The translations under genes were made by a program, and so were the position numbers. The notes under the pieces are model-generated. The model saw only the letters and a program-made list of their open reading frames with translations, was not told the DNA's origin and searched no databases. DNA of 64,000 bases from Moraxella sp. (lineage in GTDB: Bacteria > Pseudomonadota > Gammaproteobacteria > Pseudomonadales > Moraxellaceae): positions 62,001-126,000 of the forward strand of contig JAUMYZ010000004.1 in assembly GCA_030528385.1 (NCBI GenBank), written 5' to 3'. Shown one piece after another: positions 58,654 through 64,000 of this stretch (within the stretch, counting starts at the first letter, position 1; each line of letters opens with the position of its first letter).

Positions 58654-59171
58654 GGTTTGTCCTTATCGGCAATTTTGGCTTGGTCGTGATAATTGCCCAC
58701 ATAAACGGCAAGTTGCGGGGCATAAAAATAACTGTCCAATAACACACAAGCTGCCACATCATCAATGGGCTGTTTTTCGTCTGTTATCCAACCACGCTCC
58801 CACGCCAAACTGCGAGCTTCATAACTGGTCAAACGCTCATCATAGCTATATACTTTGGCGCTGATATGACGCTCACCCAGACGATGCGACAGACGCCGAG
58901 CAAACTTAGCGGCACGTTTGGTGAGCATGGACTGACTGCCATCCATGTTCAAAGGCAAGCCCACCACAATCAGCCCCACCTGCCATGCCTGTATCATGCC
59001 AAGCAGATTTTCCCAATCAGGCTGGCCATTGTCCATCGCCAAAATATCAAATGGCGTAGGCTCTTTGGTCAGCGTGTTTGCCATTGCCATGCCCATTTTT
59101 TTGACGCCAAAATCAAGCGCCAACAATAATGTCGGCTGCGTCGTTGTTTGCTTTGTTGGTTGTGTGGTCAT
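58650..59171 (-). CDS. ruvX: RuvX/YqgF, pre-16S rRNA processing nuclease / resolvase-like protein
   Basis: The 173-residue protein has the RNase H-like fold markers of YqgF: LALDFGVKKMGMAMANTL near residue 17, VGLPLNMDGSQSMLTKRAAKFA and YDERLTSYEA, then a conserved acidic residue in IDDVAACVLLDSYF. In E. coli it matures the 5' end of 16S rRNA. It overlaps algH by 4 nt upstream and the membrane-protein gene by 4 nt downstream. The N-terminal Thr/Gln-rich tail is a small extension. Confidence 0.88.
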   Translation of the reverse strand: MTTQPTKQTTTQPTLLLALDFGVKKMGMAMANTLTKEPTPFDILAMDNGQPDWENLLGMIQAWQVGLIVVGLPLNMDGSQSMLTKRAAKFARRLSHRLGERHISAKVYSYDERLTSYEARSLAWERGWITDEKQPIDDVAACVLLDSYFYAPQLAVYVGNYHDQAKIADKDKP

Positions 59172-59743
59172 ATGGTTAAACGTGAGCCATTGCTGATAAA
59201 TTTGTTGCGGTCAATGCCAATTTTTTGGTAAGCCAGCGCCGTTTTTTGTTCGTTGTCTGGACAAAATACGATGTGCGAAGTTGCAGGACACACCAGCCAA
59301 TCTTGTTGCTTGATTTCTTCTTCAAGCTGACCCCTTGTCCAATGACAAAAGCCCATACACAACAAAAAATGGGGCAACTCATCAGCGCTAATGCGCCTTA
59401 AAATGTCCTTGCTGGTGGTCAAACACACATTTTCACCTATCAGTTGTGATGAGCTAAAGTTGGGCAAACCAGTATGCAACACAAAGCCTGCTTCGGGTTT
59501 GACAAAGCCACCACACATCGCAGGCGTGCTCATCGCCTTTTGTGAGCTGGGCAGCTCAAGCTCACCAAGCAAACTGCCCACCGACACCGCCGACAATGGC
59601 TGATTGACCATCAAGCCCCACGCACCGTCAGGCGTATGGCGACATAAATAAATCAACGCCCCCACAAACCGCTCATCTGGCATTTGCTCGCTGGCAATAA
59701 GCAAATGATGACTAAGACTGCGAAATGATGCATGTTTGGTCAT
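59168..59743 (-). CDS. algH: AlgH/YqgE family protein
   Basis: The 191-residue protein has the DUF179 signature: HHLLIASEQMPDERFVGALIYLCRH, GAWGLMVNQPL, CGGFVKPEAGFVLH and GFCHWTRGQLEEEI. Function is unclear; the name comes from Pseudomonas alginate regulation. It overlaps ruvX in an ATGA and lies 20 nt behind recN. The algH-ruvX pairing is common in gammaproteobacteria. Confidence 0.9.
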   Translation of the reverse strand: MTKHASFRSLSHHLLIASEQMPDERFVGALIYLCRHTPDGAWGLMVNQPLSAVSVGSLLGELELPSSQKAMSTPAMCGGFVKPEAGFVLHTGLPNFSSSQLIGENVCLTTSKDILRRISADELPHFLLCMGFCHWTRGQLEEEIKQQDWLVCPATSHIVFCPDNEQKTALAYQKIGIDRNKFISNGSRLTI

Positions 59744-59763
59744 GATTGTTTCTTTGGCTAAAG

Positions 59764-61455
59764 TTAATGGACAAAACGCGCTTTGGTGATGTCTGCCAAC
59801 AGGCTCTTGACATGGGCTTTGGTGGCGTCAGTTACCACAATCCCCCCAGACATACGCGCCAACTCATCAATCTGTGCTTCACCGGCAATGACTGACAATT
59901 TGCTGGTGGTCTGTTCACCATGCTCTTTGTGCACCAAAATATGCCGATGTGCCGCTGCCGCCACTTGGGCTTGATGCGTGATGGCAAGCAGCTGCTGATG
60001 CTTGCCCAGATGACGCAGCAGTTCACCGACCACTTGGGCTGTGCCGCCACTGATACCCACATCAACTTCATCAAACACCAATGTCGGTTGCGCCGTTTGT
60101 TTGTTTTGTGCCGATGTCATCACCTGCATGACCAGCGCCATTCTGGAGAGCTCGCCCCCTGACGCCACTTTGTGCAAGGGTTGTGGCGGCACGCCTTTGT
60201 TGGCACTAAAGAACAGTTGTATCTCATGAATGCCATGAGCGTTATACTGTTTTTCTTGTTTTTTGTCAAAACCAAATTGACAACGCACATTGGGCAAAGC
60301 AAGCAGCGCCAGTTTGTTTTGCAGCTCTTGACAAACATCAGGAGCGATTTGTTGGCGCGCTTGGTCAAGCTGTGTTGCCAGCGCCAAATAATGCGCGTAC
60401 TGCTTGGCAACTTGGGCATCTAACCTATCATTATCAGGCATGGCTTCCAAAGAAGCAAGCTCCTTTTGCCAAGTGTCGGCTTGGGCAATAAGCGTCGCGA
60501 TGGGCGTGTGATATTTGCCCGCCAAACGGTGTGCCAAAGCCAACAAAGTGTTTAGCTCATCAAGGCGCGCTTCGTCTGGCAACGACTGTTCGGCATAATC
60601 GCTGAGTTTGCCAATCACTTCGCTGATTTGCTCGCCTGCCAATGTCAAAAGCTGACCGCATTCGCCAAACACTTTGCTTTTGTCGCTGTGATGGTCGCAG
60701 ATTTTGATGGCTTTATTCAACAGCTGACTGACGCTTGGCACATCGCCATCATTATCAAGGCTGCCCACCGCTTGCACGGCGTCTTGCATTAATGTCTCAA
60801 GGTTGGACAGCTCATCGTATTCGCTCTCAATCTGGGTCAAATCCACCGCCAACAACGGCTCAATGTCCGCCAGTTTGGTGGACAATAACGCAATGCGGTC
60901 GGCGCGCTGAACGGATTGATTTTTGAGCTCTGTGGACTGCTTTAGCAAAGTTTGGTAATCGTGATATGCTTGTTTGGTCGCTTGTTTTTGTGCGCTTAGA
61001 CCGCCCAATTTGTCCAACCAATCCAGCACAAATTGGGGCTTAAGCAATTCAAGCCCTGCGTGCTGCGAATGGATATTGACCAAGACAGCACCCAACGATT
61101 TTAGCTCGCTGATACTCGCTGGCACGCCATTTATCCACGATTTTGAGCGTCCATTGACGCCGATTTTGCGGCGAATCAGCACCGTGTTTTCTTCTGGTAT
61201 CCGCTCGCTGTCAGCAAACCACTGCGCCGCTTGGGCATTATTTGTGATGTCAAACTGAGCAAATACGCTCGCTTCTTCTGTGCCATGACGCACCAACGCA
61301 GTGTCTGCGCGCCCGCCCACACACAAGGACAATGCGTTCAAAATCAATGACTTACCTGCACCCGTTTCACCTGTGATGACATTAAAGCCGTCATCAAAGC
61401 CAATTTCGTACGCGTCAATCAACGCAAGATTGTTCAAAGTCAAAGACATCAGCAT
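59764..61455 (-). CDS. recN: RecN, DNA repair SMC-like ATPase
   Basis: The 563-residue protein has the N-terminal ATPase half with Walker A GETGAGKSLILNAL near 28-41, long coiled coils, and the C-terminal signature FSANKGVPPQPLHKVASGGELSRM with Walker B TLVFDEVDVGISGG and the Q/H-loop AITHQAQVAA. It helps double-strand break repair. The ATG at 61455 is 9 nt from GGGGA. It is divergent from a LysR regulator and upstream of algH. Confidence 0.95.
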   Translation of the reverse strand: MLMSLTLNNLALIDAYEIGFDDGFNVITGETGAGKSLILNALSLCVGGRADTALVRHGTEEASVFAQFDITNNAQAAQWFADSERIPEENTVLIRRKIGVNGRSKSWINGVPASISELKSLGAVLVNIHSQHAGLELLKPQFVLDWLDKLGGLSAQKQATKQAYHDYQTLLKQSTELKNQSVQRADRIALLSTKLADIEPLLAVDLTQIESEYDELSNLETLMQDAVQAVGSLDNDGDVPSVSQLLNKAIKICDHHSDKSKVFGECGQLLTLAGEQISEVIGKLSDYAEQSLPDEARLDELNTLLALAHRLAGKYHTPIATLIAQADTWQKELASLEAMPDNDRLDAQVAKQYAHYLALATQLDQARQQIAPDVCQELQNKLALLALPNVRCQFGFDKKQEKQYNAHGIHEIQLFFSANKGVPPQPLHKVASGGELSRMALVMQVMTSAQNKQTAQPTLVFDEVDVGISGGTAQVVGELLRHLGKHQQLLAITHQAQVAAAAHRHILVHKEHGEQTTSKLSVIAGEAQIDELARMSGGIVVTDATKAHVKSLLADITKARFVH

Positions 61456-61623
61456 AGACAATTTTCCCCAAATAACCCTTTATCATAATCCAGCCATTTA
61501 TTTTTATCAATGTACAAATGTCAAAAAACGCATAAGTTCACCCCCTTTGTCTGCAACCATTTATCCTTTATAATATTGCCACAAAATTGATTGATACGAC
61601 CAAATAATCACCAAAGGAACGAC

Positions 61624-62541
61624 ATGAGTACCACGTTACGACAGTTAAGAGCGTTTGTGCTGGTTGCCGAACAAAACAGCTTTACCAAAGCTGCTGAGTC
61701 TTTGTGTCTGACCCAATCTGCCTTAAGCGGATTGATTAAAGAACTGGAACAAAATCTTGACGTCAAACTCTTTGACCGCACCACGCGCAAACTGCACCTG
61801 TCCGATGCTGGCACACGTCTGCTACCCCAAGCTCGGCGCGTACTCAACGAAATGAGCGTGCTCAACGAAAAGGTCGCCAACCTAAAATCTTTGCACCAAG
61901 GTCATATTCATCTGGCAGTATCACAGCAACTTTCAGCAAGTACCATGCCAAAGTTTATTGCCAAATTTTGTGAGTTGCACCCCAATATCCAAGTTACCCT
62001 GACCGACTGCTCGGTAGACCAAGTGGTCAGCCACATTGAAAACCTAGAAGCGGATTTGGGCATTGCCCCAGAACGCGCTTATTCTGACGATTTGTGCGCA
62101 GACACCTTGTTTGGCTCGCCCTTTTATTTGGTGTTGCCCGCCAGCCATCCCTTTGCCAACAAAGACCAACTGTGCTGGGCAGATTTGTTGAATGAGCGCC
62201 TTATCACCCTAAATGGCCCTTTTATCAAAAGCCTACAAAATGAGCTGCCGTCCAACATCTCTGGTCGCATTTTCAATCCCGATTTTGAAGTCAATTTTTT
62301 ATCCACCGCCCTTGGCATGACACGCATGGGCTTGGGCGTAACACTATGTCTGCTTTATGCCGCCGAATGGGTAGAACAAAACGGACTGATTATGCGCCCC
62401 ATCACCGAACCTGTGGTGGAGCGCAAATTTTTACTCTATACCCACAAAAACCGCTCGCTGTCGCCCGCCGCTCTGGCGTTTAAGGAGTTTTTGCTTGCCA
62501 ATGCCCATGAATTTTTGGTCAGCCAGCCCACCAGCGTTTGA
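61624..62541 (+). CDS. LysR-family transcriptional regulator
   Basis: The 305-residue protein has the winged HTH at the start (LRQLRAFVLVAEQNSFTKAAE, LTQSALSGLIKELEQNLDVKLFDRTTRKL) and a type 2 periplasmic-binding effector domain from about 90 (GHIHLAVSQQL). The ATG at 61624 has AAGGA upstream; the frame is open 11 codons earlier. Target genes and ligand cannot be told. It is divergent from recN. Confidence 0.88.
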   Translation: MSTTLRQLRAFVLVAEQNSFTKAAESLCLTQSALSGLIKELEQNLDVKLFDRTTRKLHLSDAGTRLLPQARRVLNEMSVLNEKVANLKSLHQGHIHLAVSQQLSASTMPKFIAKFCELHPNIQVTLTDCSVDQVVSHIENLEADLGIAPERAYSDDLCADTLFGSPFYLVLPASHPFANKDQLCWADLLNERLITLNGPFIKSLQNELPSNISGRIFNPDFEVNFLSTALGMTRMGLGVTLCLLYAAEWVEQNGLIMRPITEPVVERKFLLYTHKNRSLSPAALAFKEFLLANAHEFLVSQPTSV

Positions 62542-62706
62542 TTGGTTGAACTGATGGCAAGCAGGGTTGCTGACCAAAGCAGCTTTTGACGATATTGTAA
62601 AAAAATGTAACAACTCTTGATAAGAGCACGGAACTGTGTTATTTTTCTGAAAAATAAAAATAAGCATTTATTGCAATTACAACATAATTACAAAAAGAGT
62701 AAAATC

Positions 62707-62889
62707 ATGAACAACAATGATAGTTTTGGCAATGACGATTTCATCACAACCGATATTGAAAGTTTCTCCGCATTCGCCACCCAAAAGATGAAAGAATGTC
62801 CAAGCGCGTCTTTTAATAAATTGCTGTCTGAATTTCTCAAGACGCAACAGACAACACCAAACCCAAAAAACGTCCAACATCAACAATAA
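62707..62889 (+). CDS. Small hypothetical protein, first of a related pair
   Basis: The 60-residue protein starts MNNNDSFGNDDFITTDIE. Its middle, SAFATQKMKECPSASFNKLLSEFLKTQQ, resembles the middle of the next protein (YEFITKKAKEAPQTTVTQAVSEFIQRG), so the two may be diverged copies. GAG at -11 is a weak ribosome-binding site. No domain was recognised. It lies 10 nt before its partner and shares its terminator. Confidence 0.6.
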   Translation: MNNNDSFGNDDFITTDIESFSAFATQKMKECPSASFNKLLSEFLKTQQTTPNPKNVQHQQ

Positions 62890-62899
62890 GGAGCACGCC

Positions 62900-63115
62900 A
62901 TGAGCGATGTCAATTACCAAGAGTTTTATGAGTTCATCACAAAAAAAGCAAAAGAAGCACCACAGACAACAGTTACCCAAGCGGTGTCTGAATTTATACA
63001 GCGTGGCATTAAGGTAACACCGATGGAGATTGCCGAAGCAAACATGTCAGAAGAGCAACGAAACCGACGTATTACTGCCCAAATCCAGCAGCAACAAGGT
63101 ACACCCGTTCGCTAG
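62900..63115 (+). CDS. Small hypothetical protein, second of a related pair
   Basis: The 71-residue protein starts MSDVNYQEFYEFITKKAKEA and has a charged helical C-terminus rich in Glu, Gln and Arg (EEQRNRRITAQIQQQQ). AAGGAG is 7 nt from its ATG, better than its upstream relative. It is followed by a clear terminator, so the pair forms a short transcription unit. I do not recognise the family. The helical character suggests a protein- or nucleic-acid-binding small protein, but that is a guess. Confidence 0.7.
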   Translation: MSDVNYQEFYEFITKKAKEAPQTTVTQAVSEFIQRGIKVTPMEIAEANMSEEQRNRRITAQIQQQQGTPVR

Positions 63116-63118
63116 TTT

Positions 63119-63145
63119 AAGCCCGTCAATAGACGGGCTTTTTTT
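63119..63145 (+). terminator. Rho-independent terminator after the small-protein pair
   Basis: AAGCCCGTC (63119-63127) pairs with GACGGGCTT (63132-63140) around a 4-nt loop, and T continue to 63145. Confidence 0.9.
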
Positions 63146-63150
63146 ATGGC

Positions 63151-63179
63151 AAATTTTTGCTTTATTTTAGCAAAAATTT
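63151..63179. repeat. Inverted repeat before the aminotransferase promoter
   Basis: AAATTTTTGC (63151-63160) and GCAAAAATTT (63170-63179) are perfect inverted repeats separated by 9 nt. It ends 3 nt before the -35 candidate, so it could be an operator or simply a second terminator stem. Confidence 0.5.
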
Positions 63180-63181
63180 CC

Positions 63182-63210
63182 TGCACAAAGGACAGATTTT
63201 AGGCTATACT
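63182..63210 (+). promoter_or_regulatory. Candidate sigma-70 promoter for the aminotransferase
   Basis: TGCACA (63182-63187), a 17-nt spacer and TATACT (63205-63210) precede the ATG at 63260 by about 50 nt. Confidence 0.55.
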
Positions 63211-63259
63211 GATGGGGTTTACTACCCTGATTTTTCACCCACAACCTAAGGAAAATCCT

Positions 63260-64000
63260 ATGTTTGAACACGTTACCCCCTATGCTGGCGACCCGATTTT
63301 GGGTTTGATGGACAAATTTGCCAACGACCCACGCACTGACATCAAAGTAAACCTTGGCGTGGGCGTGTACTATACCGAAGATGGCAAATTGCCTGTGCTT
63401 GAATGCGTCAAAACCGCCGAAAGCCAAATCGCCAACCCACCCCGCCCCCGTGGTTATCTGCCAATGGACGGCTTGGCAGGCTACAAAAAGGCGTGTCAAA
63501 ACTTACTGTTTGGGGCAGACAGCGACGTACTCAAACAAGAACGTGTGGCAACGATTGCCACGTTGGGTGGCTCTGGAGCATTAAAAGTAGGAGCGGACTT
63601 TATCCACGAATGGTTCCCGTCTGCCAAATGCTATGTGTCCAACCCCACATGGGGCAACCACATCAGTATCTTTGCAGGCGCAGGCATAGAAGTGGGCAAA
63701 TACCCCTACTACGACCCCGCCACCATCGGTGTCAAATTTGACGAATTGTGCGAGTTTTTCAAAGGCTTAAACAAACACGACGTGGTACTTTTGCACCCTT
63801 GTTGCCATAACCCCACAGGCGTGGATTTGAGTCGTGAGCAATGGGACATCGTGCTTGACATCATCAAAGACAAAGGACTCATTCCTTTTATGGACATCGC
63901 CTACCAAGGCTTTGGCGAAGACATGGAAGCGGACGTTTATGCCATTCGCCGTGCGGTAGAAATGGGCTTGACCGTCTTTGTATCTAACTCATTTTCCAAA
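63260..64000 (+). CDS. Aspartate/aromatic aminotransferase, PLP-dependent (N-terminal part)
   Basis: The window holds the first 247 codons of a class I aminotransferase. It starts MFEHVTPYAGDPILGLMDKF and has the family blocks KVNLGVGVYYTEDGKLPVL, LGGSGALKVGADF, NPTWGNH, HPCCHNPTGVDL and FMDIAYQGFGEDMEAD. It ends exactly after SNSFSK, whose Lys forms the Schiff base with PLP. TyrB- and AspC-type enzymes share these features, so substrate preference is left open. TAAGGAAAA precedes the ATG. The C-terminal part is beyond the edge. Confidence 0.92.
   Translation, partial: MFEHVTPYAGDPILGLMDKFANDPRTDIKVNLGVGVYYTEDGKLPVLECVKTAESQIANPPRPRGYLPMDGLAGYKKACQNLLFGADSDVLKQERVATIATLGGSGALKVGADFIHEWFPSAKCYVSNPTWGNHISIFAGAGIEVGKYPYYDPATIGVKFDELCEFFKGLNKHDVVLLHPCCHNPTGVDLSREQWDIVLDIIKDKGLIPFMDIAYQGFGEDMEADVYAIRRAVEMGLTVFVSNSFSK

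Overview
The window looks like chromosomal DNA of a gammaproteobacterium of the family Moraxellaceae, most likely Moraxella or a close relative. The support is gene order and protein type: gltA divergent from sdhCDAB followed by sucAB-lpdA, a galU-pgi-ugd-type-galE block beside polysaccharide genes (an Acinetobacter-like arrangement), and a ubiG-mupP-yciK unit. Core genes are of moderate GC. A polysaccharide block between about 10.7 and 25.2 kb is clearly AT-richer, most strongly at 10.7-11.9 and 15.5-23.4 kb, which suggests acquired DNA. No tRNA, rRNA, CRISPR array or intact insertion sequence was seen.

Layout. 0-3.1 kb: clpX (cut by the window edge), clpP, tig and rdgB, all minus strand. 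3.1-15.5 kb: nucleotide-sugar and glycan genes. In transcription order these are gmd, fcl, manC (GDP-mannose to GDP-L-fucose), a GT-B-type transferase, ugd, a GT2 transferase, galU, pgi, a ugd paralogue lacking its catalytic residues, galE and rdgB. 16.2-25.2 kb: a second glycan unit with its own promoter and terminator. It holds a coiled-coil protein, a DUF115-type protein, a metallo-beta-lactamase-fold/GT2 fusion, a CMP-sugar synthetase, a 2-hydroxyacid dehydrogenase, a short-chain dehydrogenase and a GT2/GT-B fusion. No flippase, polymerase or ABC exporter lies in the window, so the product must be exported or attached by genes elsewhere. 25.3-36.8 kb: TCA-cycle genes lpdA, sucB, sucA, sdhB, sdhA, sdhD, sdhC and divergent gltA, with a good Fur-box match in front of sucA.

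36.9-44 kb: fabF-type KAS II, a DUF389 membrane protein, rlmB, grpE, a small secreted protein and dnaK. 44.1-47.0 kb: a copper-RiPP type operon. It has a Cys-rich precursor lipoprotein with seven [D/E]GKCG motifs (HvfA-like), a DUF692/MNIO enzyme (HvfB-like), a DUF2063 partner (HvfC-like), an ECF sigma factor and a zinc-type anti-sigma factor. A candidate ECF promoter lies upstream. This is the most interesting recognisable system in the window.

47.4-64 kb: nqrM, an MFS transporter, two decayed genes (a frameshifted XRE regulator and a multiply frameshifted small protein), a CorC-type CBS protein, ubiG-mupP-yciK, dsbA, darP, rapZ, xerD, a TusA-like protein, a HEAT-like protein, recN-algH-ruvX with a membrane protein, a LysR regulator, two small related proteins, and an aminotransferase cut by the right edge exactly after its PLP-binding lysine.
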